DNA from: Magnolia sinica
Lineage: Eukaryota; Streptophyta; Magnoliopsida; Magnoliales; Magnoliaceae
Assembly (NCBI RefSeq): GCF_029962835.1
Contig: NC_080583.1
Span: 65,953,158-66,017,157 of the forward strand
Direction of reading: 5' to 3'
Length of the DNA: 64,000 nucleotides
Under the pieces are notes generated by a model. That model ran no database searches and was not told the DNA's origin. It was given only the letters and a program-made list of their open reading frames with translations. The position numbers and the translations under genes are program-made. Of this stretch, positions 12,901 through 22,995 are shown one piece after another; position 1 is the first letter of the stretch, and each line of letters begins with the position of its first letter.

Positions 12901-13283
12901 CTCTCAATATTTGATGAGGAAATCCATCATACAGCCCAATATGTTGCCTAAATGTACATAGCTCACCTTCAATCTGTAAACTGCTCAAAGAACCATCAAG
13001 TAAATTTTAGGCTCATAGGTTGTAAAATCGATGTGCCACAAGGGGAAAACTATTATGTTGTAGGAGCTTTGCACAATGTGCTGTGTTATATTCTATACCT
13101 GGATACTGATTTATATTCGTCTATTTGTTTTGACATCTTTCATATGGTTACTGGTAGTGATACACAGTATATGTTCTACCTGAACCTCGTTATAATATTT
13201 TCATTATATTTGAATTCGTAATATTTTCAATAAAATTTGATAAAAGCAACGTGGCAAAGTAGTTTTACTATAAATCTCTAGAA

Positions 13284-13286
<3 letters not shown>

Positions 13287-13355
<69 letters not shown>
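13287..13355. repeat. (AT)n microsatellite, ~68 bp
   Basis: Perfect alternating AT tract. Confidence 0.97.
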
Positions 13356-13358
<3 letters not shown>

Positions 13359-13664
13359 AAAAATGGTTTTGTTAAATTTAGAGTGCTAGAAAGATTAGAA
13401 AACAATAGTTCTTGGAATGAGAAAAAAAAAGGTAATAGCATAGGTGAAATATTACAAGTAAAAATCATCAAAATATGAATAGCATGTTACAAATAAGATC
13501 TCTTTGTTTCAGGAACCCTTATTGGGTGCCACTCCTGCTTTGAATCATGCTTCGGATTTGTGCTCCTGCTCCCACTTTCTAACTATTCATACTAGCTAAC
13601 ATTTTGAGATAGATGATTCCCAGCTCCTGTACCCAAATTTTCTGCCACTTAACACTTCGTAAAA

Positions 13665-13925
13665 CCACATAATCCATGTCCGAGACCTGGATTTTTGGAA
13701 ATGCGGAATTGTATCTGATCACTGTCTCTTTGTCTGAATATATGTTCATTTTTGGGTATCATAAGTTCTAGTATATATCTTGTTGTCCATGAAAAATCAC
13801 ATAATCCATGTCTGAGTCCTGGATTTTTGGAAATGCAGAATTGTATCTGTTCACTCTTTGTCCAAATAAATATTCAATTTTGGATGTCGTAGGTTACTTT
13901 ACTATATATATTGTTTTCCATGTCA
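13665..13925. repeat. Two-copy tandem duplication, ~130-bp unit
   Basis: cacataatccatgtc at 13666 recurs about 132 bases later, near 13798. Each is followed by ctggatttttggaaatgc and similar downstream sequence (gtatctg...cactct). The copies differ by scattered substitutions and indels. No coding signal. Confidence 0.75.
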
Positions 13926-14299
13926 CTGTACTAATTATAAATTGCAACAGTACATGTATTTTATAAGAACTAGAAAGTGACAAACAAAAATCATCTTTAT
14001 CTGGCCAGTAACCATACAAGTGGGCCTGCCTGCCAGTGAGTTCATTAGATGCTCCACCCATCATGAATAGACCATGCATCAGTAATCTTCCTGAGCGGAA
14101 ATCTAACCCATACCACTTCTTTTTACTTATTGAATGTGGACCATTGGCTGAACTTCCACCTGTAGGCATCTGATGGAGGATAGTTTGGGGCATGGTTCAG
14201 CTCATAATAGGGCCACCAGATAAATGGTCACAAGATGGACCAGGCCTATACAGTTGTTGGGCCAAACCAAAAATGCCGTTTGGTTTGGTTGGGCATCAT

Positions 14300-14975
14300 G
14301 CGTAATAATCCAAATTCATGTAGGCATGTATACACACTTGTGCACACACAACCATACATCACATAGAATTTAATGGACACGTAGACACATCGGAAATCAG
14401 AGAGCCGTATTCTCATCCGTTCACATGATAGGCACACTCGAATTTTGAGGATGAAATTCCTTTCGAGGGTGGAATGTAATAATAACCTTAGATTCTTGTA
14501 TGCATTCATATACTTATGCATAATGTAATAACCAAAATCCATGTAGGCATGTATTCACGCTTGTGCACACACAACCATACATCACGCATAACATAATAGA
14601 CACTTATACACATTGGAATTCAAAGAGTATTTTCATTCGTTCATATGATAGGCACGCTCGAATTTCGAGGACGAAATTCCTTTCAAGAGGGTTAGAATCT
14701 AATAACCCTAATTCTTGTACACATTCATATGCATGCAAGATGTAATAACTCAAATCCATGTAGGCATGTATACATGTCTGTGCACACAACCATACATAAT
14801 GTAGAATATAGTGGGCACTTAGATCGGAAATTAGAGAGGATTATCCTCATTCGTTCACAAGATAGGCACCCTTGAATTTCGAGGACAAAATTCCTTCCTA
14901 ACGGGGTAGAATTTAATAACCTGAGATTCTTGTACACATTCATATACGCGTGCACAACACTTATTGCACGCATAC
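14300..14975. repeat. Three-copy tandem repeat, ~220-bp unit, LTR-junction-like
   Basis: taggcatgta recurs at 14321, 14544 and 14761. Each unit holds cacacaaccatacat, then a ttcgttcac block, then ataggcac. Next is a close variant of TTCGAGGACGAAATTCC, then a G-run and taataacc. In Tekay/Del-type Gypsy elements the block TTCGAGGACGAAATT lies just before the polypurine tract and the LTR start (tgtaa...). The repeat therefore looks like an internal/LTR junction copied three times. The link to Tekay/Del is from knowledge of the family; the repetition is seen directly. Confidence 0.7.
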
Positions 14976-15394
14976 ATGTATGAGTAACCATCCATCTGTC
15001 CATCTACTCATCCAACCTCTATTCACTCATATATCTACATTCATCTATCCGTGCATGTATATATCTAAACCATTCACTCATCTAACCAGCCATTTAACTA
15101 TCCATCAATCCATCCAACCATTCATCTAACCATCTATCCATAGTAACATAAGTAAATGGACATTTACTTAAAAAGTATTTTATGTAAATTAGTATCACAT
15201 CACACAAACTTCACATGGGCACTGAAGAGTGGTTTCTAAAAGGGGCAACATGTGAGGGTATGCATGAGAGTCCTAGTGAGTTTGGGAAAGGGGTGCATGG
15301 AATTCTAGGAGGAGAGGGGTGCATTAGTGGAGGAAAAGCTCCACGTGTATGTGCACACATGTGAATTGGCTAGGAGTAGGACAATGGAGAATAT

Positions 15395-15474
15395 TATAAA
15401 TAGGTGGGCATGAGAAGCTAAGAGTGAGTGAGAGTGAGAGATTTTGGGTTTTTGAGTTATTTCTCGAGGTGAGT
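15395..15474 (+). promoter_or_regulatory. TATA box, purine-rich leader and splice-donor consensus
   Basis: TATAAATA at 15395-15402 is followed by gagtgagtgagagtgagag and then CGAG|GTGAGT, with GT at 15469-15470. This has the form of a pol II promoter with a short first exon and a strong 5' splice site. It is probably the LTR promoter of the surrounding element. It could alternatively serve as a distant 5'UTR exon of the NYN-LOTUS gene downstream; only transcript data would tell. Confidence 0.45.
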
Positions 15475-15637
15475 GGTCTCTCACAAGAGTTTTTCTTTTC
15501 TTTTCTTGAAAATTTTCTTTTTTGTTTCTTTTATTGCAAGAAAATCATGAATTTACAACCTTTTTCATGCAACCATTTTCTTTTGAGTAGAGTATTTCTT
15601 TTGATATATCTTAAAGTTATTCTCCCGTTTTCTCTAA

Positions 15638-17012
15638 GGGGGCGTTTGGATCGTAAGTTACTTTCGATAAGCTACTTATGCCATAATAGCTTATCTTGGT
15701 TTCTACTTATTCAGCCAATGAGTATGTTTGGCAAACAATATATTTATCAACCAAAAAGTAAAAAAGCATGTTTGGTTTCCAACATCATATAAGTAATTAT
15801 TTCTCGAGTCTGTTTGGTCCCCCTCACATCAACCATCTATCATGTGGAGCCAACCTTTGATGTGGACCATTCATTGTGTGGGCCCCACATTTGATGTGGG
15901 TTGTTGATCATTCGGGGCCCAACTTGGATGTAGGCCATTCATCATTATGGCCTGACCTTTAATATGCATCATTCATTATGTAGGGCCCACCTTTGATGTT
16001 GGTCGTTCATCAAGTGGGGCGCACCATTAATGTTATTGTCCATCATGTAGGGCCTACCTTCAATATCCATCGCCCATCATGTGGAGCCCACCTTTGATGT
16101 GGACCATCCATCATGTGGGCCTCACCTCTGATGGTGAGCCATCCATCATGTGGGCCCCACCTCTGATGTGAGCCATCCATCATGCAAGGACCACCTTGGA
16201 CATGGACCACTCATCATTAGGGCCGACCTTTGATGTGGACCGTCCATCATGTTGGGCCTACCTTGGTGTGGATCGTCCATCTTGTGGAGCCAACTATTAT
16301 TAATTGCCTATCATGTGGAACCCACCTTTGATGTGGATTGTCCATCATGTGGGTCCCACCTTCAATGTGAGTTGCCCATCCTGCAGGGCTCGCCTTGGAT
16401 GTGGGTCAGTCATCATTCATTAATAGGGGCCGACCTTTGATGTGGACCATCCATCATTTGGGACCACCTCATTATGGGCCATTGTGGGGCCCAACTTCAA
16501 TGTCCACTGCCCATCATGTGGAGCCCACCTTTGATGTGGACTGTCCATCATGTAGGCCCCACCTTTAGTCATCCATCATGCCAGCCCGCTTTGGATGTGG
16601 GCTTTTTATCATTATGGGTTGACCTTTGATGTGGACCATCCATTTGTGGGCTTACATTAATATGGGGTTATCCATCATGTGGGGCCCACCTTTTATGTGG
16701 ACCTTCCACCATGTGTGCCCCACCTTCAATGTGGATAGTCCACAATGGGGCCTCCTATGATATGGACTGTGAGAGAGAGCTTCCTTTGACATGGACCGTG
16801 AGGGAGAGAGAAGTAGAAAAATCATAAGTTAAAAAGCTTAAATGATTTTTATTGTTATTTTAAAAAAAAAAAACTTATTAAGATAAGTAACTTTTAGCAG
16901 ATAAGTTACTTTTATAATGATGCTTACCAAACTAAATAAAGTGAAAAAAAAATAAATTAATTAATTACACACGTTCAAAAGTAAATTATTTTGTGGGTAT
17001 CCAAATGTGCCC
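15638..17012. mobile_element. Tourist/PIF-Harbinger-like element with captured minisatellite
   Basis: The left end is GGGGGCGTTTGGATCGTAAG. The right end, complemented, is GGGCACATTTGGATACCC. The left end follows TAA and the right is followed by AAA, so the 3-bp TAA-type target of PIF/Harbinger is plausible but not exact. Subterminal blocks hold repeated aagttactt/ataagtaactt words. Related left ends (TAA then GGGG.TGTTTG.AT) occur at 49692. A related right end followed by TAA lies at 53012. The interior is a ~36-bp minisatellite instead of genes. Confidence 0.65.
15810..16780. repeat. ~36-bp minisatellite, 'catccatcatgtggggccc' type
   Basis: About 25 imperfect units of roughly 34-37 bases. 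Each has the pattern catccatcatgtgggcccca, then cctttgatgtggac. The same repeat occurs at 49850-50420, inside the left part of a related Tourist-like element. Short ORFs here are by-products of the repeat. Confidence 0.9.
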
Positions 17013-17454
17013 AAATTTGCATTATAGGATTTCCCAAGGTTTGTTTCTTGCACCATTATCTTTACTTTCTTGAAATTTGCATCTTTCATGGCCCTTTTCT
17101 TTACTTTCTTCGAAACCAAAGATCTACTTCCTATTTTTCTTGAAACATTCCTCTTTTTTTTTTTTTTCTAGTTCTTGAAAATTAAGATGTACTTTCTTAT
17201 TCTTTCTTTATTTTCTTAAAAATCAAGATTTTTTTTTTCTTGTAATTTTCTTTAAAATCAAGATTTAATTATTTGCATTGCATATTCACGTTCTTCATGG
17301 AATCTTTTGGTGGTGATAGAAAAAGTTTGTGATACTTGAAATTATGCAAGAAGGGTTTATGGATCTCTCAAGCATGTATGATATTTTGGAAATAATTATT
17401 TTTTGAAAGGAAATTCATGTATCATGTATATTGTTGTTGCATTGGATGTGGAAC

Positions 17455-17600
17455 ACCAAAAAATAGGTAGGGCGATTAAGTCCCCTAGGTTGAAAGTCCC
17501 TAAAGGAATAGGTGGGGCGGTTGAATCCCCTCGGTTGAAAATCCTTAAAAGTGTAAATAGGTGGGGTGATCAAAACCCTTAGGTTGAAAGTCCCATAAGC
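17455..17600. repeat. Three imperfect ~50-bp tandem units
   Basis: aataggtagggcgattaag, aataggtggggcggttgaa and aataggtggggtgatcaaa start three units. Each continues with tcccctaggttgaaagtcc or a close form. A further pair of similar blocks (ggctgggtaggtgagcatgg, ggctaggaaggtgagcatgg) lies near 17634 and 17743. This is common in long LTRs. Confidence 0.8.
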
Positions 17601-18420
17601 CTAATTGGTATCCTTTTGGATCCTCCATTGTTTAGGCTGGGTAGGTGAGCATGGTTGATTTGCAATAGGTTCTCAATGATGGGTGCCTGATGAAATAGTG
17701 ATTTGACCATCCTATGTTATACAATTGGGTTATCCATTGTCCAGGCTAGGAAGGTGAGCATGGATGATTTGCAACAAGTTCCGGTTTATAGATGTTGGAT
17801 GGGGTTTAGGGGAGTATTGGCCGACTACTGTGAAATGGCCCTAATGTTCAAAGGATGAACTATATTGATTATTGTGGAATACTTCATGCATATCTTTTCA
17901 TTCATGTTTTACCTCATATAAATTTATATTTGAAATTTTATTTATTTTAGCCATTGATTTTTTAGCAAAGATGTACAATGTTTTGCCAAATATGTTTCAT
18001 TCACATTGAAATCTTCGGTTATTCAGTTTTCAGATTTCAAGCATTGCATTGGAATCTATGATGTTTTGATAAATATGTTTTATTCAAATCGAATGTGTTT
18101 TCAAAACTTGTGCGAGATATACTCATTGAGCTGTTGAACTCATTCTACTGTGGAGATACTGAATTTCAAGAATAAGAGTCCAGTCAGGGAGCGAGTGAAG
18201 CGAAGTTCTAGGCATTTATCTTTTGTTTAGCTAGTTTTAGTTTTCTTTTCAAGTTTCGAAATTATTGTAAGAAGACTTATAGGGGAAGAGTGATTAAGAC
18301 TTTAGATTATGATAATGATGATTTGGATATTTTACTTTAATTAATGGTATTATGTAATGGTTTGTGGAATCATGGTTTGGGAATTTTAATCTATTTGTGT
18401 CCTCAGGTGCAGGATTGGGG

Positions 18421-18718
18421 TTAAGCATACCTGAGTGCTGGATATGGAGCATGACATCATGTCATGTCTTAATACCTCCACTTATACTGTTGCGTAGCTG
18501 TATTTAATCAATATTCAAAATCTCATTGGCTCAGCTTATGTAGTTGGGGAGTTTAGTCAGCCAGCAAACTTGCAAAGGCAAGAAGCCTGTTTCAAAGATG
18601 CACAAAAATAATTTGGTCTGCTAAAGCATAACAAAACATCATCTATATGCTACATTGAATAATCATTTCATCTGTTTTGGATCATATGCAGGAAGTTTGC
18701 ATTTTCTAATTTCAAAAC
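18421..18718 (+). promoter_or_regulatory. Upstream leader of the NYN-LOTUS gene with candidate 3' splice site
   Basis: tgttttggatcatatgcag ends at 18691, a good 3' splice site with a T-rich approach. An in-frame TAA at 18707-18709 means the coding frame cannot extend further upstream, so the ATG at 18719 is the first usable one. The simplest model is a 5'UTR intron ending at 18691, with the first exon somewhere to the left, possibly beyond the repeats. No TATA box was found in this interval. Confidence 0.5.
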
Positions 18719-20293
18719 ATGATGATGACTCCAAATCCATCTTCAAAGGCCCCGTCATCAGAAACTACAAATTTCGGAGGAATAAATTCCACGAACTTAA
18801 ACGCGGGCCCACCTCAGGCACCCAATCAGCAAATTAGAGCCTTGAATGGACCTGTGGCTATTCTCTGGGACATCGAGAACTGCCCAGTTCCCAGTGATGT
18901 TCGACCTGAAGATGTAGCTGGCAACATTCGGATGGCACTTCGGGTGCATCCTGTAATCAACGGTGCAGTGAACATGTTCTCTGCGTATGGTGATTTCAAT
19001 GCCTTCCCACGCAGACTGAGAGAGGGCTGCCAAAGAACTGGCGTAAAACTCATAGACGTCCCAAATGGTCGGAAGGATGCTGCTGATAAAGCCATCTTGG
19101 TTGACATGTTCTTATTTGCGCTTGACAACCCTCCTCCGTCTTCAATCTTGCTCATATCTGGGGATGTAGATTTTGCACCGGCGTTACATATACTCGGCCA
19201 ACGTGGCTACACCGTCATCCTCGTCATCCCGGCTGGGGTAGGCGTCTCCTCCGCTCTGAGCAATGCTGGCAGGTATGTCTGGGATTGGCCAAGTGTGGCC
19301 CGTGGAGAAGGCTTTGTGCCCCCCAAGGCATTTATGTCCCGTGGGTCTGACATTGCTGGCTATCTCATGACTTGTCACCTCGGCGACAGTCCAGATGCTC
19401 AAATCGAAGAAGAAGCGATCGTTTACAGAGGGATCTCACAAGGTGACTACAGTACTCGAGCTAACATCAACCAGATTTATTGCTTCAACTCGTCACAGCA
19501 TGTCTCAAGGGACTTCTCTAGAACGTCGCATTCAATGTCCGAGTACACCAGCAACATGATCTCGATGCCTTGTTTTCCTTCATCGAGATCCCAGAGTCTG
19601 CCATCTGAACCTTGTGCCAGTGACCCAATCGAACCGCAAGACCCTACATTGTGGGTGCAGCCTGGAGACGTTCAAGGTCTGAAGGGCCAGCTAGTGAAGC
19701 TGCTTGAGCTGTCGGGAGGAAGCTTGCCACTTGTACGGATTCCATCCGAGTATCATAAGCTCTTTGGCCGGCCACTTTATGTGTCCGAGTATGGAGCATG
19801 CAAGCTTGTGAATCTTCTCCGGAAGATGTCGGATATGATGACAGTGGAGGGGAAGGGGAATCGGAAATTCATTTGTCTCCGTAACAAACTGGGGCCCGGT
19901 CTTCCTAGAAAGGACAAGAAAGGGAAAGGAGTTCAGGATGAAAACATCACTGGATGCATCGACACTGCTTGCTCGTCGGACGAGTTCTCAGATGATGAGC
20001 GGACCAATGAACAGGACGAGAGGAACATAGAGACTGTTTCAGAGCCTGCCCATGAATTCGTCAGCCGTCGCGAACAATTCAGGCAAGAGCTGCAGGAGCT
20101 TCTCGTGAGCTACTCATGCAAGATTCTGCTGAGCACGTTCGAAGCTCTATACGAGCAGCGGTACAAGAAGGCCCTTGATTACCCGAGCTTTGGGGTCAAT
20201 GATCTGGAGGAGCTGATTGAGAAGATGAGAGACGTCGTGATCTTGCATGAAGAGCATGGTAGTAAGAGGAAATTCATTGTGGCAGCTGTCTAG
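18719..20293 (+). CDS. NYN-LOTUS domain protein, MARF1/limkain-b1-like putative endoribonuclease
   Basis: The protein has 524 residues in one open frame. Residues ~44-190 form a NYN (PIN-like) nuclease domain: GPVAILWDIENCPVP (Asp51), RKDAADKAILVDM (Asp120, Asp123, Asp129) and SGDVDFAP (Asp149, Asp151). These acidic residues would form the metal-binding centre. Two OST-HTH/LOTUS modules follow. Residues ~316-390 begin VQGLKGQLVKLLE and end NRKFICLRN. Residues ~450-524 begin REQFRQELQELLVSY and end SKRKFIVAAV. The linkers (~200-315, ~391-449) are polar, and the second is rich in Lys then Asp/Glu. NYN domains cut RNA and LOTUS domains bind RNA or RNA-granule partners, so an mRNA-decay role is inferred. 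No signal peptide or membrane segment is seen. The length is modest for plant relatives, which as I recall are often 650-950 residues. A missing upstream exon is unlikely given the TAA at 18707. GC content and codon use are clearly higher than in the flanks, as expected of a real gene. Confidence 0.92.
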   Translation: MMMTPNPSSKAPSSETTNFGGINSTNLNAGPPQAPNQQIRALNGPVAILWDIENCPVPSDVRPEDVAGNIRMALRVHPVINGAVNMFSAYGDFNAFPRRLREGCQRTGVKLIDVPNGRKDAADKAILVDMFLFALDNPPPSSILLISGDVDFAPALHILGQRGYTVILVIPAGVGVSSALSNAGRYVWDWPSVARGEGFVPPKAFMSRGSDIAGYLMTCHLGDSPDAQIEEEAIVYRGISQGDYSTRANINQIYCFNSSQHVSRDFSRTSHSMSEYTSNMISMPCFPSSRSQSLPSEPCASDPIEPQDPTLWVQPGDVQGLKGQLVKLLELSGGSLPLVRIPSEYHKLFGRPLYVSEYGACKLVNLLRKMSDMMTVEGKGNRKFICLRNKLGPGLPRKDKKGKGVQDENITGCIDTACSSDEFSDDERTNEQDERNIETVSEPAHEFVSRREQFRQELQELLVSYSCKILLSTFEALYEQRYKKALDYPSFGVNDLEELIEKMRDVVILHEEHGSKRKFIVAAV

Positions 20294-21843
20294 GTGGCTG
20301 AAATCAATTTCAGCATGGCCTGCCTTACCTACACAATAGTCTCTACATTTTCAAGTCAGACTCATTTGTGATACATCGGTTGAGGTATGCATGCTTACTG
20401 CACGTCTTTTTTTTTTTCTTTTCTTTTTTTTTTTTCAATTATAGTTTGTAGGAGATGTTTAGGAAATGTGTGTTGTTGGCTAAGTTCATTGTTTTATTTT
20501 GTTTTTACCACTTCTGATGCACGCCTCTAACACGGATACAATGCCTATTTATAAGTGTCCGTGGTAGAAGAGCAATTGCCACGTCAGCGGCATTGCAATT
20601 CTGGGGGTGCAGTTTTTAACTAATCAACTGCTGATGGAAGATAACTTGTAAATTGACTATCATTTTACAACTTTAATGTCATTGTGGTTGTCTGTGTATT
20701 AAGGAAGGTAGCTCTTATCTTTCCTTTTGCTTTGGTGAAATGAGCATGTGTTTGAAATTTGAATGTATGGTTATTGCCATAAGATGTGTAGGGCCCTGTC
20801 TGTGATGTGTATGCAGAATCCAAACCGTGTATATGGTGCACCTCATGTTTGTCATACCTCCCAAGGAACATGGTTAAAAGACTGGCTCTTTTGGCCCTGA
20901 GTTCAGGGCTGAATAGGCGGATCAGTCGCGTCAGACACGTCCATGTCCTAAACCCATGCCCAAGAATCATCCCTATCCAAAACTATGTGGGACACGGAGG
21001 GAGAGATGTAGAGGCCCATACATAAAACCTAAGTTTTGGAATGACCTGATTTTCTATCTGTTCGTCCTGGTCAGGATCATCTGATGACAGGGTTGGATTG
21101 GATATAAGCGACGTGGTGGATCACACATTCCATGTGGAAGTTTCTATGGTGGGTCTCCTTCCCCGGTGTTCCCTATTGCTGTCTTTAATGTGGCCCACCC
21201 AAGTTATGGATCAGGCCATATTTTGGGATGGAAAATCTCATAAACGGGTTGGATGGCACTCACATATCACAGGTGTGGCCCATACACATCAAACGTTGAT
21301 AGTTGTGATAATTTCTTTATGCTTTCATTACTACTCTTGATTAGAGTAGTGGGCCTTTTCTAGTTGGGGATGCTCTTTGAGTTGAGTTTGGAAAGGGGGC
21401 CTTAGATTTACAATCAAACGAGGAATTGTATGTATGATACACAACTGGTAGAGTTATGTTTGTGTTTTCAGTTTGTATGAGTGGGGTCCACATTGGGTGA
21501 TCCAGGTAGTTGGAATGTTTGGCCCCATCCTGGGTGGTGGACCTTGTCCTTAAAAAAAAAATTGTCCTAGATTGGAAGATTGTAGCCACCAATAATGGGC
21601 AATTTTCAGTTGAGGCTGGACAGTTTGTGCTTGTAGCTTCGCTTCTCGACCTTGTATTCGCAGGGCACAACAGATTGGAAGATGTATTATCCATCGTTTC
21701 AAGTAGACTTGTTTGCAGGGTCCATCCATTGGGACGGGGCCCCGATGCTTTTATGATCTGGATCGTGAAACAATGGTCTCAGACCCGAGTATACAGGATA
21801 TCCTCATCATCAGAAAGGCTGTGGGGGTTTTGAGGAGCTATGA

Positions 21844-21845
<2 letters not shown>
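20294..21845. other. 3' flank of the NYN-LOTUS gene; repeat modules, no gene
   Basis: A pyrimidine-rich tract lies at 20407-20436, inside the probable 3'UTR or just beyond. I saw no clear AATAAA close to the stop. From about 21030 onward the sequence is made of the dispersed 'gtggcccaccc / aacgggttggatggcac' modules seen elsewhere in the window. Confidence 0.5.

Positions 21846-21900
<55 letters not shown>
21846..21900. repeat. (TA)n microsatellite, ~55 bp
   Basis: Perfect alternating TA tract. Confidence 0.97.
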
Positions 21901-21902
<2 letters not shown>

Positions 21903-22584
21903 TAAACTCTTCTCTATCTCATCTTGGCCTCTGTATACTTGTTGTGGGCCCAAACACAACTCTACCTGTGATCAACAAAGACAATTGGATGGGGAAATCT
22001 ATGTTGGGTTGCACATCTCATATTGGGAAAGGATGGCAAGAGAAGGTCAGTTCCTTGTTTATCATCTTACACACCTTGGGCCCATGTAGGAATCTGCACT
22101 CTCCTATCCAGTACTAAGAATTTGAATTGGGTTGCCTCTTGGGGAGGGAAACTTGAGGAAATGAACTTGCATATAACCATTTAAAAAAGGAATAAATAAA
22201 TAAATAAAAATCTGTCTTATAGTCACATTCGTGGAATTGCCTAATGTGGTGTAAAACACGTGACTCTTGAGAAATACCATATCATGATCCAAACAGATTC
22301 ATGACAGGAATTCCATTAAATTCAACTAAGATTGTGTTACTTTTTTCTTTTAAAAAAATATTTTAAAGCTAGAATGGGCTCCGTAGGACTTGAATATAAT
22401 ACGTAAATACAATTCAAATCAGTTTCTTTGAACTAATTAATGAATTAGATTAACCAACAGAGAATTGATTTTGTAATTTGGTGCGTTTGGGTGCACTAGG
22501 GAAATGTATGATGAATTGGTAGTCTTTGGTGGAGAGATAATATTGCTCCTGCCCTTGCCTAGATGAGAATTCATGCAAGCAAGG

Positions 22585-22995
22585 CTCTATGGGGCCCACT
22601 GATGTTTGAGTTTTATCCACATCATCCACCCATTTTTTCTAAATTATTTTAGGGTATGAAGCCAAAAATGAGGCAGATCCAAGGTTAAGTGGACCACACC
22701 ACAGGAAGCAGCGGTTATAATGACACTCAGCTGTTGAAACCTTCCTAACAGCCACTGTGATATTTATATTGCTGTCCAACCTGTTCATAGAAACCTGGAT
22801 GAAAGAAAAACACAAATATCAAACTTCTGCGGCTCCCAATTTTTTATTTTTTTTTAATGGTGGGCGTTCAATCCCCATTGTGTGGTCTACTTGAGTCTTT
22901 GATCTGCCTCCATTTAAAAAATAAATTAAAAAAAATCTGAATAAATGGATGGACGGTGTAGATGAAACTGATACATCATCGTGGCCCTGGCTGGA
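22585..22995. mobile_element. Foldback-type MITE module
   Basis: The left arm reads ggggcccactgatg, atccacatcatccacccat and aagtggaccacaccacagga. The right arm holds the complement of these: cattgtgtggtctacttgag, ggatggacggtgtagatgaa and catcatcgtggccc. The two arms can pair into a long imperfect hairpin around about 22780. The same module recurs at 41360, 57054, 59890 and 60730. No target duplication was fixed. Confidence 0.6.

Larger units (their letters stand above)
15150..18420 (+). mobile_element. Long LTR-like region (Tekay/Del-like), probable solo or partial LTR
   Basis: A long non-coding stretch has the character of a long Gypsy LTR: a TATA box at 15395-15402, a purine-rich leader, and minisatellite-like blocks at 17455. 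It lies just after the LTR-junction repeats at 14300-14975. A Tourist-like element is inserted at 15638-17012. I could not find a convincing right end (…TTACA) or a target duplication, so both limits are approximate. Some of the right end could be intron or leader of the 18719 gene instead. Confidence 0.4.

Noticed and set aside
15424..15792. 122-residue Phe/Ser-rich ORF (+)
   Set aside because: Runs from the LTR-like leader into the Tourist-like element, so it cannot be an ancestral gene.
15810..16780. CRISPR-like spacing of a ~36-bp repeat
   Set aside because: Units are directly adjacent with no unique spacers, and the genome is clearly plant.
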